Shown here piece by piece: positions 8,101 through 14,307 of a stretch of DNA of 18,509 nucleotides. Location: contig JAWOIO010000184.1 in NCBI GenBank assembly GCA_046484625.1, forward strand, positions 1 through 18,509. Direction: 5' to 3'. The translations under genes were made by a program, and so were the position numbers. This stretch comes from DASUAO01 sp046484625 (GTDB lineage Bacteria > Actinomycetota > Acidimicrobiia > IMCC26256 > PALSA-555). The notes beneath the pieces were generated by a model. That model made no database searches. It was given only the letters and a program-made list of their open reading frames with translations, and had not been told where the DNA came from. How positions within the stretch are numbered: the stretch's first letter is position 1; the number at the start of each line of letters is the position of its first letter.

Positions 8101-8694
8101 GTCGGTCACCGGGTACACGTCGACGATCGAACCTCGGACTGCGACCTCGCCTCGCGCCTCCACCTGGTACTCCCGGCGGTAACCCATCGCGACGAGCCGC
8201 TCGAGAAGCGCGTCGTGGTCGAGGACGTCACCGCGGTGCACCACGACCGGGTCGATGTCCTCGACGTGCGGACCGAGTCGTTGCACGAGCGCCCGGACCG
8301 GCGCCACCACGACCGCCGGGGGTTGGCCGCGGCGCAGACGCCACAGGACCCGCAGACGCCGGCCCATCGTCTCGAGCGCGGGCGACACCCGCTCGAACGG
8401 CAGGGTCTCCCACGCAGGGAACAGCTCGACGTCGTCCTCGGGTAGGAACGTGCCCAGGTCGTGGGCGATGCGGTCGGCCTCGTCGCGGGTGGGCACGGCG
8501 ACGAGCACGGGACGGCGGGTGGTGATGCCAGCGATGGCGGCGATCGCGATGGCACGTGCGGCGTCGGGGATCGCGACGACGTCGGCGCGCGCGATCACCG
8601 CTCGGATCGCCGGCTCCTCCGCGAGGAGGCGCGGCAGGGGCGCGAGCGGGGCGGTCGGAGCCACGGGAGGGCCGGAGCGGTGAGCTGGGGTCAT
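5179..8694 (-). CDS. mfd: Transcription-repair coupling factor Mfd
   Basis: Mfd is an ATP-driven translocase that removes RNA polymerase stalled at DNA damage and recruits UvrA. The product is 1171 residues, normal for the family. The N-terminal UvrB-like region (FPAWETLPFERVSP) is followed by the CarD-like RNA-polymerase-interaction domain from about 484 (GDHVVHQVHGVARYGG). Next come the RecG-like helicase motifs: Walker A GDVGFGKT at about 630, the DEEQ box at 731 and motif VI QLRGRVGRRG at 900. The TRG relay FKIAMRDLEIRGAGNLLGGEQSG and the C-terminal TRCF domain (PVDAHLPTDYVARDDVRMEAYRRLA) complete it. The tail after the TRCF domain is a low-complexity Pro/Asp/Ala stretch encoded by a 12-base tandem repeat. 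The ATG at 8694 has no clear ribosome binding site. The stop lies 13 bases before the parvulin gene. Confidence 0.97.
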   Translation of the reverse strand: MTPAHRSGPPVAPTAPLAPLPRLLAEEPAIRAVIARADVVAIPDAARAIAIAAIAGITTRRPVLVAVPTRDEADRIAHDLGTFLPEDDVELFPAWETLPFERVSPALETMGRRLRVLWRLRRGQPPAVVVAPVRALVQRLGPHVEDIDPVVVHRGDVLDHDALLERLVAMGYRREYQVEARGEVAVRGSIVDVYPVTDDHPVRIDLWGDEVDRLSAFAVADQRSTHDVEEVSIFPARELLPTAEVRARAEELLTEEPWNAEAWERLAQGQAFDGMESWLPWLTQAEHVLPDLVPDDALVLLFEPRRMRDRARDLLDEEESLAGTLAVTWGAGDRPLPRLSLPFDRLLAHTKAGATHVLSAPDSPDTPHLAATGFDPVVGDAQGLADRLRSLTANGARVVLTADGAGSADRLVQVLADDGVDATRDSIAPGAIGVVVAPLERGVVLPGASLAIVAEADLTGRRRVHRRPRGARRGADLYDALTAGDHVVHQVHGVARYGGMVQRAIGGTARDYLLLEYKGGDKLYIPTDQVHTVRRYTGGETPTLHRMGGTDFEKSKARVRSAVRDIAAELVILYRRRLASPGHAFPPDTPWQHEIEEAFPFEETPDQARAIDEVKADMERATPMDRLVCGDVGFGKTEVALRAAFKAVQDGTQVAVLVPTTLLASQHGQTFRERFANYPVRVEVLSRFLTPADQQRVVTGVASGDVDVVIATHRLLSEDITFKNLGLLVVDEEQRFGVQHKERIKKFRVGVDALALSATPIPRTLELSLTGIRDMSLVTTPPEERQPILTYVGEYDDRAVAEAIRRELLREGQVFFVHNQVKDIDFVAEHVRELVPEARIAIAHGQMDEGRLERVVLDFWEQRSDVLVCTTIVESGLDMPMVNTLIVDRADRLGLSQLYQLRGRVGRRGQRAYAYLLHPRDRVLTEEAYERLKTVGEFTDLGSGFKIAMRDLEIRGAGNLLGGEQSGHIAAVGFDLYCQMVTEAVGELTGVVPDEPVEVTIDLPVDAHLPTDYVARDDVRMEAYRRLAAVMVPRDVDDVRAEWEDRYGPPPPPAEALLDAARLRAECVRLGIRSLTVAAGAARIRGLDLPGSKRVRLERIAKGAKVSRDEVLIPLRVPPAETAAALVAMLRDLVPPPDSAPDPAPDSAPDPALRSESEAGAAASGTADDPR
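5241..5288. repeat. Four tandem 12-base units in the 3' end of mfd
   Basis: The units alternate between CCGGATCGGGTG and CCGAATCGGGTG, so the array is also two perfect 24-base copies. Read on the minus strand in the mfd frame it encodes repeated PDSA/PDPA units near the C-terminus. Because 12 is a multiple of 3, copy-number change would not shift the frame. It lies beyond the conserved Mfd domains. Confidence 0.95.
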
Positions 8695-8709
8695 GGGCGC
8701 GCGACGGCG

Positions 8710-8732
8710 CCGGGACGCAAGGTGCGCCCCGG
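8710..8732 (-). terminator. GC-rich hairpin between the aminotransferase and mfd
   Basis: CCGGGACGC and GCGCCCCGG can pair (8 of 9 positions, one A-C mismatch) around a 5-base loop, in the 51-base gap after the aminotransferase stop and before the mfd start. There is no U-run, so it could be a weak intrinsic terminator, an mRNA-processing structure, or chance in GC-rich DNA. Confidence 0.3.
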
Positions 8733-8745
8733 GGTCACGACAAGG

Positions 8746-10104
8746 CTACGCCAGGAGCTCTGCGACGGCGTCGGCGAAGACCTCGGTGTGGCGGTCGACG
8801 TCGGCGTCCGTGTGGGCCGGGCAGCAGAGCGCCATGTTGTGGAAGGGCGTGAGCAGGATGCCCCGGTTGAGCGCGTACAGGTGCAGGAACGCATCGAGCT
8901 CGTGGTCGACGGCGGCCGCGGCAGCGCCGCCGGTCCGGGGCGGCGGGCAGAACCAGTACTCGGCCCGGGCCCCGAGGCGCTGCACGGTCCACGGCAGGTC
9001 GTGGCGCGCGATGACGTCGGCCACCCCGGCGGCCCACCGCTCGGCCCGGGGCACCGCCGCGGCGAAGTCCTCGGCCCGCAGGGCACTCGCGAGCGTGGCG
9101 CGAATCGCGGCAACCGAGAGGGCGTTCGCGGCGAGCGTGCCCCCGATGCCACTCACGTCGGTGTCGTCGCTCGCCATCACCTCGGCGACCCGCGCCGCGA
9201 CGGCGTCGGACATGCCGTAGGCGGCCGCCGGCACCCCGCCCGCGATCGGCTTGCCGATGACGAAGAGGTCGGGATCGAGTCCCCACTCGGCCGTGGCCCC
9301 ACCCGGTCCTGCGCAGATCGTGTGGGTCTCGTCGATCACGAGCAGGGTCCCGGTGGCACGGGTCATCTCTCGGAGCGCGTCGTGGAACCCGGGTTCCGGG
9401 AGCACGATGCCGATGTTGGTGAGCGCGGGCTCGGCGAGGACACACGCGATGTCCTCCCCGGCGAGCGCACGCTCGAGGCCGGCGACGTCGTTGAACTCCA
9501 CCACGGCGGTCGTGAGGGCCGGGTCGACCGACGGGCCGGTGCTCCCCGGTCGGGCCACGACGTTGCCGGCGGCATCGAGCGTGGCCAGCGTCTCGTCGAC
9601 GGTGCCGTGGTAGCACCAGTTGAAGACGAGGATCTTCGAGCGTCCGGTCGCGTAGCGGGCGAGGCGGAGCGCGAACCGGTTCGCGTCGGTTGCCGACAAC
9701 GCGAGCTGCCATGTCCCCAGTCCGAAGCGACGCGTGAGCTCGTCCCCGACCGAGAGGGCATCCTCGGTCGGGAGCATCGCGGTCAGCCCGCGCGGCGCCT
9801 GCGACGTGATCGCGTCGATCGTCGCCGGTGGTGCGTGCCCGGTCATCGCGCCGGTGTCGCCGAGACAGAAGTCGATGTAGGAGTGGCCGTCGACGTCGGT
9901 GAAGCGCGCACCCTCGGCCTCCACGACGAACAGCGGGAACGCCCCCGGCCACCGGCGCATCCAGTTCATCGGCACGCCTCCGAGCAGGTGACTGCGCGCC
10001 TGCTCGTACAGTGCCTGCGACTTCGGGTGGTGCTCGGCGAACGCCGCCTCCTCGCGTGCCCGCAGCGTTCCCAGCCGCTCGCGATCGATCATGGCTCTGC
10101 TCAT
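8746..10104 (-). CDS. Class III PLP-dependent aminotransferase, glutamate-1-semialdehyde aminomutase-like
   Basis: The 452-residue product belongs to PLP fold-type I, class III aminotransferases. The cofactor-loop Asp is in LLVIDETHT (about residue 258) and the Schiff-base Lys in FVIGKPIAGGVPAAAYG (Lys about 285). The substrate side is HemL-like: GGVPMNWMRRWPG and TDVDGHSYIDFCLGDTGAMTGH near the N-terminus. It is longer than typical HemL (about 430) and lies far from any heme gene here, so I would not call it HemL; amino-acid, beta-amino-acid or amino-sugar transaminase are alternatives. Two Cys close together (ALCCPAH) lie near the C-terminus. The ATG at 10104 overlaps the pth TGA as ATGA, which suggests translational coupling; an internal ATG at 10092 is the other candidate. 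The gene is an extra in the otherwise conserved pth-mfd region. Confidence 0.85.
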   Translation of the reverse strand: MSRAMIDRERLGTLRAREEAAFAEHHPKSQALYEQARSHLLGGVPMNWMRRWPGAFPLFVVEAEGARFTDVDGHSYIDFCLGDTGAMTGHAPPATIDAITSQAPRGLTAMLPTEDALSVGDELTRRFGLGTWQLALSATDANRFALRLARYATGRSKILVFNWCYHGTVDETLATLDAAGNVVARPGSTGPSVDPALTTAVVEFNDVAGLERALAGEDIACVLAEPALTNIGIVLPEPGFHDALREMTRATGTLLVIDETHTICAGPGGATAEWGLDPDLFVIGKPIAGGVPAAAYGMSDAVAARVAEVMASDDTDVSGIGGTLAANALSVAAIRATLASALRAEDFAAAVPRAERWAAGVADVIARHDLPWTVQRLGARAEYWFCPPPRTGGAAAAAVDHELDAFLHLYALNRGILLTPFHNMALCCPAHTDADVDRHTEVFADAVAELLA

Positions 10105-10718
10105 CGTGCTGCACCGTTGTAGCGGTTCATCGCCGACTCGACCCCTTCACGCGCGATCAGCTCGACGGCGTCGGCAGCCTGCTCGATCGTGACGTCGACG
10201 GCCTCACGATCGCGCTTGGAGAACCTCGACAGCACGTGGTCGGCACCGTGCTCCTTCGACGTCGGCTTCCCGACGCCGATCCGAACCCGCTGGAACTCGT
10301 CGGAGTGCAGATGGGACTTGATCGACCGCAAGCCATTGTGGCCCGCGAGTCCGCCGCCCGACTTCACCCGCAGCTCCGCGACGCCGAGATCCAGCTCGTC
10401 GTGCACGACGACGATCTGCTCGGGCGCCACTCCGTGTCGATGGGCCAGTCGACGCACGGCGTCGCCGGAGTCGTTCATGTACGTGATCGGGACCGCGAGC
10501 GCGACGCGACGGTCACCGAGGCGGACCTCGTCGACGAGGGCGCGTTCTTTCGACTTCCGCAGGCGCGCACCGTAGCGTTCGGCGAGCAGCTCCACGACCT
10601 CGGTCCCGACGTTGTGCTTCGTGCGTCGGTACTCGTCGCCGGGGTTGCCGAGGCCGACGACCAGCAGATCGGTCGGAGTCCCGGTGCGCGGCGGGCTCGA
10701 ACCCCGCCGTCGCAACAC
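10101..10718 (-). CDS. pth: Peptidyl-tRNA hydrolase
   Basis: Pth releases peptides from tRNA that drops off the ribosome, in the cytoplasm. The 205-residue protein shows LLVVGLGNPGDEY, the catalytic His in RTKHNVG (about residue 35), ITYMNDSG, the conserved Asp in VVVHDELDL, GGGLAGHNGLRSI and FQRVRIGVGKP. The GTG start at 10718 gives about 13 residues (LRRRGSSPPRTG) more than many homologues. No better in-frame start lies between it and the conserved core, and it sits 3 bases after the rplY stop, so rplY and pth form an operon, as in other actinobacteria. Its TGA overlaps the start of the next gene. Confidence 0.95.
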   Translation of the reverse strand: MLRRRGSSPPRTGTPTDLLVVGLGNPGDEYRRTKHNVGTEVVELLAERYGARLRKSKERALVDEVRLGDRRVALAVPITYMNDSGDAVRRLAHRHGVAPEQIVVVHDELDLGVAELRVKSGGGLAGHNGLRSIKSHLHSDEFQRVRIGVGKPTSKEHGADHVLSRFSKRDREAVDVTIEQAADAVELIAREGVESAMNRYNGAAR

Positions 10719-10721
10719 GGA

Positions 10722-11423
10722 CTAGTCCTCGCTGTCCCCGTCGGAGCCGCCGCCCTCGCCCTCGCCCTCGGCCGAGGCCTCGGCTTCGCCCGCTTCGCCC
10801 TCTCCGCCTTCCGCGGGGATGATCGGGTTCCCGTCCTCGTCGAGCTCGACTTCGACCGCGGCCTCTTCCTCGACCCGCGGCATCGCAACCTGGGCGATGA
10901 GCGCTTCCGGCTCGAGTGTCGTCGCCACCCCGGCGGGGAGCACGAGCTCCGCGACCCGGAGCTGGTCGCCGATCTCGAGGGCCGAGATGTCGTGCTCGAT
11001 CTCGGTGGGGATGTCCTGGGGCTTGGCCTCGATGGAGAGCGCGAAGACGAGCTGCTCGAGGATGCCGCCGTCGAGCACGCCCACCGACTCCCCGACGAGG
11101 CTCAGGGGAACCTCGGCGGCAACCGCGACGTCGGTGCTGACGCGGACGAAGTCGACGTGGATGTAGTCGCCCCGCGTCGGGTGGCGCTGCACCTGCCGGG
11201 CGAGCGCGAGTGCCTCGCCGTCGTCGAACTTCAGCGTGATGAGGGTGTTGGCACCACCGGACAGCATGTGGGCCAGCTCCCGAGCCGGAACCGTGACCGC
11301 CAGAGTCTCGCTCTCGAGGCCGTAGACGACCGCGGGGACCTTGCCGGCGCGCCGCAGCCGACCGGCCGGTCGCGAACCGCGCTCGGTGCGCTGCTCGGCG
11401 TGAAGAACGTTTGCTTCGGCCAT
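10722..11423 (-). CDS. rplY: 50S ribosomal protein L25/general stress protein Ctc (bL25)
   Basis: bL25 binds 5S rRNA in the large subunit. The 233-residue product is of the long, CTC/TL5 type. The L25 5S-binding domain covers about residues 5-95 (RLRRAGKVPAVVYGLE near the start, then ARQVQRHPTRGDYIHVDF). The beta-rich CTC domain follows to about 185 (IPTEIEHDISALEIGDQLRVAEL). A strongly acidic, Gly/Glu-rich low-complexity tail of roughly 45 residues ends in GGGSDGDSED. The ATG at 11423 was chosen because MAEANVLHAEQRTERG fits the family and a purine-rich GAGAGG lies 11 bases upstream; the open frame above it has no homology. It is the first gene of the rplY-pth-aminotransferase run. Confidence 0.95.
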   Translation of the reverse strand: MAEANVLHAEQRTERGSRPAGRLRRAGKVPAVVYGLESETLAVTVPARELAHMLSGGANTLITLKFDDGEALALARQVQRHPTRGDYIHVDFVRVSTDVAVAAEVPLSLVGESVGVLDGGILEQLVFALSIEAKPQDIPTEIEHDISALEIGDQLRVAELVLPAGVATTLEPEALIAQVAMPRVEEEAAVEVELDEDGNPIIPAEGGEGEAGEAEASAEGEGEGGGSDGDSED

Positions 11424-11461
11424 GACGGAACTCGCCTCTCGGGCATTCGCGGGGACCTTCC

Positions 11462-11491
11462 ATTGTGGTCCCTGGCGGCCGGACCGGCCAA
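11462..11491 (-). promoter_or_regulatory. Candidate sigma70-type promoter for rplY
   Basis: On the minus strand TTGGCC (-35, 11486-11491) and CACAAT (-10, 11462-11467) are separated by 18 bases, each matching 4 of 6 consensus positions. Transcription would start about 30 bases before the rplY ATG, leaving room for the GAGAGG ribosome site. The -35 box overlaps a GGCCGG-A-CCGGCC palindrome (11477-11489) that could be an operator or part of a hairpin after prs. Confidence 0.4.
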
Positions 11492-11523
11492 ACCGGCCCC
11501 GGTCGTCCCCCGTTCGAGGATGC

Positions 11524-12507
11524 TCAGACGTTGTCACCCCGGAAGATCTCGCTCACCGAGGTGTCCTCGAAGACGGCGTCGAGGGCCTCGGCGATGATCG
11601 GCGCGATCGACAGCACCGTGAGCGCGTCCCAGCGCTTCTCGTCGGGGATCGGGAGCGTGTTGGTCACCACCACCTCGCGGACCGGTGCCGCCTCGAGGCG
11701 CTCGATCGCCGGTCCGCTCAGCACCCCGTGCGTCGCCGCGATCCGAACGTCGGCGGCACCCCGCTCCTGGAGGAGGTTCGCCGCGCTCGAGATGGAGCTC
11801 GCGGTGTCGATCATGTCGTCGACGAGGATGCACGAGCGGCCCTCCACATCACCGACGATCTCCTCGGCGACCGCTTCGTTGTGCAGATGCTTCGGCCGGC
11901 GCTTGTCGATGAACGCCAGCTCGGTCTCGATGCCGTTCTCACCCAGGTGGTTGGCGAAGCGCCGGGCGAGCTTGCCGCCCCCTGCGTCGGGGGCGACCAC
12001 CGTGACCTCGCCCTCCACGGAGAGGGCGAGGTGCGACGCGAGCAAGGGGACGGCGGTGAGGTGGTCGACCGGCATGTCGAAGAACCCCTGGATCTGCCCG
12101 GTGTGCAGATCCACCGTGACGACCCGGTCGGCGCCGGCGACCGTGAGCAGGTCGGCGAGGAGGCGAGCAGTGATCGGCTCGCGGCCCTCTGCCTTGCGGT
12201 CCTGACGCGCGTATCCGTAGAACGGGCAGACCGCGGTGATCCGCTTCGCGGATGCGCGCTTCGCAGCATCGATGAGGATCAGCTGCTCCATGACCCGATC
12301 GTTGATCGGCGGGGAGTGGCTCTGGATGACGAAGAGGTCGGCGCCACGCACGCTCTCGCCGTACCGGCAGTAGAGCTCGCCGTTGGCGAACTCGGAGAGC
12401 TTGACGTCGCCGAGCGGCACGTCGAGCTCCTTGGCGATCTCTCCCGACAGCTCTTCGTTCCCACGTCCCGCGAAGAGCATCAGGCGCTTCGTGGGCGTCA
12501 GCTCCAT
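11524..12507 (-). CDS. prs: Ribose-phosphate pyrophosphokinase (PRPP synthetase)
   Basis: Prs makes PRPP from ribose 5-phosphate and ATP for nucleotide, His and Trp synthesis. The product is 327 residues. RLMLFAGRGNEELSGEIA opens the protein, followed by FANGELYCRYGESVRGADLFVIQS, the signature DLHTGQIQGFFDMPVDHL, VVAPDAGG and the PRPP loop ILVDDMIDTASS (Val at about residue 229). All class I features are present. The ATG at 12507 gives the usual N-terminus MELTPTKR. A GTG at 12516, three codons earlier, overlaps the glmU TGA as GTGA and may be the true start. Either way it is directly coupled to glmU, the usual actinobacterial glmU-prs pair, which ties sugar-nucleotide and PRPP supply together. 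Confidence 0.96.
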   Translation of the reverse strand: MELTPTKRLMLFAGRGNEELSGEIAKELDVPLGDVKLSEFANGELYCRYGESVRGADLFVIQSHSPPINDRVMEQLILIDAAKRASAKRITAVCPFYGYARQDRKAEGREPITARLLADLLTVAGADRVVTVDLHTGQIQGFFDMPVDHLTAVPLLASHLALSVEGEVTVVAPDAGGGKLARRFANHLGENGIETELAFIDKRRPKHLHNEAVAEEIVGDVEGRSCILVDDMIDTASSISSAANLLQERGAADVRIAATHGVLSGPAIERLEAAPVREVVVTNTLPIPDEKRWDALTVLSIAPIIAEALDAVFEDTSVSEIFRGDNV

Positions 12508-12512
12508 GTGCT

Positions 12513-13937
12513 TCACGTCGATTCGTCGTCCCCGTCTCGTTCGGCGTCCTGCGACGCCACCCATCCCTCTTCCACCCGCGCCGGGACACCCTTGGCCAGT
12601 GCACCCGCCGGGACGTCGTCAGCGACCACGGCGCCCGCAGCCGTGTACGCGCCCTCACCGACCTCGACTGGCGCGACGAGCACCGTGTTCGAGCCGATCC
12701 GTGCGTCCGCCCCGATGACCGTGCGGTGCTTGGCCTTCCCGTCGTAGTTCGCGGTGATCGTCCCCGCCCCGACGTTCGCGCGCGCACCCACCGTCGCATC
12801 GCCGACGTACGCCAGGTGCGGGACCTTTGCGTCCTCGCCGATCTCGGCGCTCTTCGTCTCGACGAACGTGCCGATGTGCGCGCCCGCAGCCACGTGCGTG
12901 CCGGCCCGCAGCGAGACCCATGGGCCGATCGACGCGCCGTCGCCGATCTCGGAGTCGCGGGCGACGGTCTGCTGCACGACCGCGCGTGCACCGACGACGG
13001 TGTCGACGAGACGGCAGTCGGGACCGATCGATGTGCCCGACGCCACGACGGTGCGCCCCTCGAGCACGACGTTCGGCAGGATCCGGACGTCGGGTTCGAG
13101 GATCACGTCGGTGTCGATGTAGGTCGTGGTCGGATCGACCATCGTGACGCCCTCGCGCATCCAGGCCGTGTTGATGCGCGCCCGGAGGAGGGACTCGGCT
13201 TCGGACAGCTGGGCACGGTCGTTCACACCCATCGCCTCGCTCGCGTCCTCACCCGCGGCCGCGACCACCGGGTGACCGGTCGACCGCAGCACAGAGATGA
13301 CATCGGTCAGGTAGTACTCGCCCTGTGCGTTCTCGGGGCTGAGCCGCCGAAGCGCGGGCGCCAGGTACCCACGCCGGAAGCAGTAGATCGACGGGTTCAC
13401 CTCGGTGAGGTCGAGCTGGTCGTCGTTCGCGTCCGCCTGCTCCACGATCGCCATCACGCCGCCACGCTCGTCGCGGACGATCCGGCCATAGCCCGTCGGG
13501 TCGGCCATCTCGACGGTCAGCAGGGTCGCAGCCGACTCACTCAGACGGTGCTCGGTCGCGAGCGCGGCGAGCGTGTCGCTGCGCAGCAAGGGGACGTCGG
13601 CGGTCAGGACGATGACGTCGTCGTCCGTGTCGAGGGCGTCGGCGAACGCGGTGAGCCCGACGCTGGCGGCATCGCCGGTACCACGTTGCTCGCGCTGCTC
13701 GACGAACTCGATCGGCACTTCGGTCGCGAGGTGCTCGTGGACGGTCTTGGTCACCTGCTCCGCGCCGTGCCCGACGACGACCACGATCCGTTCGAGGGGC
13801 AGGGCAACGAGCGTGTCGAGGACGTGGAGGAGCATCGGGCGACCGCAGAGGGGGTGCAGCACCTTGGGAATCGAGGAGCGCATCCGCGTTCCCTCGCCCG
13901 CGGCGAGGACGATCGCCGACAGCGGCCGATACGTCAT
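12513..13937 (-). CDS. glmU: Bifunctional GlcNAc-1-P uridyltransferase / glucosamine-1-P acetyltransferase
   Basis: GlmU makes UDP-GlcNAc for peptidoglycan. It acetylates glucosamine-1-phosphate (C-terminal half) and then adds UMP (N-terminal half). The protein has 474 residues, typical length. The nucleotidyltransferase motif LAAGEGTRMRSSIPKVLH is at 11-28, followed by EQREQRGTGDA, LTADVPLL and the region ending EVNPSIYCF. From about 250 the left-handed beta helix shows hexapeptide repeats, with the acetyl-CoA/active-site part VGAGTITANYDGKAKHRT near 385-400. The ATG at 13937 was chosen because a strong ribosome site GGGAGGTGAG lies just upstream (13941-13950) and homology starts there. It lies 91 bases downstream of tRNA-Gln, and its stop overlaps the prs start region. 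Confidence 0.97.
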   Translation of the reverse strand: MTYRPLSAIVLAAGEGTRMRSSIPKVLHPLCGRPMLLHVLDTLVALPLERIVVVVGHGAEQVTKTVHEHLATEVPIEFVEQREQRGTGDAASVGLTAFADALDTDDDVIVLTADVPLLRSDTLAALATEHRLSESAATLLTVEMADPTGYGRIVRDERGGVMAIVEQADANDDQLDLTEVNPSIYCFRRGYLAPALRRLSPENAQGEYYLTDVISVLRSTGHPVVAAAGEDASEAMGVNDRAQLSEAESLLRARINTAWMREGVTMVDPTTTYIDTDVILEPDVRILPNVVLEGRTVVASGTSIGPDCRLVDTVVGARAVVQQTVARDSEIGDGASIGPWVSLRAGTHVAAGAHIGTFVETKSAEIGEDAKVPHLAYVGDATVGARANVGAGTITANYDGKAKHRTVIGADARIGSNTVLVAPVEVGEGAYTAAGAVVADDVPAGALAKGVPARVEEGWVASQDAERDGDDEST

Positions 13938-13940
13938 CGC

Positions 13941-13950
13941 CTCACCTCCC
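13941..13950 (-). promoter_or_regulatory. Strong ribosome binding site of glmU
   Basis: GGGAGGTGAG, with the GGAGG core 7 bases before the ATG at 13937, decides the glmU start against an upstream in-frame candidate at 13982. It is the clearest Shine-Dalgarno in the window. Confidence 0.85.
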
Positions 13951-14028
13951 CGGGCCTCTCTCGCTCGATGTCCGACTCGCACGTGGTCCGGCGCGGTGCT
14001 CGATCCTCACCACCCGGCGGCGGCCCCG

Positions 14029-14099
14029 CTCGGGGGCGAGGTTTCGAACCTCGACTTGGGACTCCAAAGGACCCCGTGCTGCCGTTACACCACCCCCGA
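14029..14099 (-). tRNA. tRNA-Gln (anticodon TTG)
   Basis: The minus strand folds as a 71-base cloverleaf: acceptor stem TCGGGGG/CCCCCGA (7 bp), a 3-bp D stem GTG/CAC with loop TAACGGCAG, anticodon loop CTTTGGA with TTG at positions 34-36, T stem CGAGG/CCTCG with loop TTCGAAA, and discriminator G, as usual for tRNA-Gln. CCA is not encoded. The anticodon stem GGGTC/GTCCC has one U-U mismatch. A tRNA-Gln gene beside glmU is also found in Mycobacterium. Confidence 0.92.
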
Positions 14100-14111
14100 C
14101 CTGTCCGCGCG

Positions 14112-14117
14112 ACCCTA
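14112..14117 (-). promoter_or_regulatory. -10 box for tRNA-Gln (and possibly glmU-prs)
   Basis: TAGGGT on the minus strand lies 12 bases before the mature tRNA 5' end, which allows a start about 5 bases upstream of the tRNA. The -35 region is weak. glmU, 91 bases further on in the same direction, may be read from it. Confidence 0.4.
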
Positions 14118-14148
14118 GCGGTCGCCGCCCCGCCGCCCGAGGCCCGAT

Positions 14149-14177
14149 GTGACTCAGCCCGGTGCCCGCACTACCGT
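14149..14177 (+). promoter_or_regulatory. Candidate promoter for the bS22 gene
   Basis: GTGACT (-35, 14149-14154, 4 of 6 matches) and TACCGT (-10, 14172-14177, TANNNT) are separated by 17 bases. The ATG follows 10 bases after the -10 box, so the leader would be only a few bases. It is divergent from the tRNA-Gln promoter. No Shine-Dalgarno is seen. Confidence 0.35.
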
Positions 14178-14187
14178 CGCCACCGTC

Positions 14188-14289
14188 ATGGGATCCCTGA
14201 TCAAGAAGCGCCGCAAGCGCATGCGGAAGAAGAAGCACAAGAAGCTGCTGAAGAAGACCCGCTGGCAGCGGCGCCAGCAGGGCAAGTAG
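14188..14289 (+). CDS. Small basic ribosomal protein bS22 (AURKAIP1/COX24 domain)
   Basis: This 33-residue protein begins MGSLIKKRRKRMRKKKHKK and ends QRRQQGK, with 20 or so Lys/Arg residues. It closely resembles the 33-residue actinobacterial protein MGSVIKKRRKRMSKKKHRK..., identified in mycobacterial ribosome structures as bS22, a small-subunit protein; the resemblance is from memory, not from an alignment run here. The AURKAIP1/COX24 domain is also found in mitochondrial ribosomal proteins. It is short enough for routine gene finders to miss. It lies alone on the plus strand, divergent from tRNA-Gln, and its TAG is 18 bases from the convergent end of ispE. A candidate promoter sits directly before it. 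Confidence 0.9.
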   Translation: MGSLIKKRRKRMRKKKHKKLLKKTRWQRRQQGK

Positions 14290-14307
14290 CCGTCCCCGCC
14301 GCTCGCG

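Noticed and set aside
8746..10104. Naming the aminotransferase hemL
   Set aside because: Fold and motifs are shared across class III enzymes; length, N-terminal sequence and gene context do not single out HemL.
8461..10122. 553-codon plus-strand open frame opposite the aminotransferase
   Set aside because: It reads as low-complexity antisense, while the minus strand carries clear PLP-enzyme motifs.
14029..14099. tRNA-Gln as an integration site with a mobile element
   Set aside because: No integrase, no direct repeat of the tRNA 3' end and no foreign gene was seen beside it.
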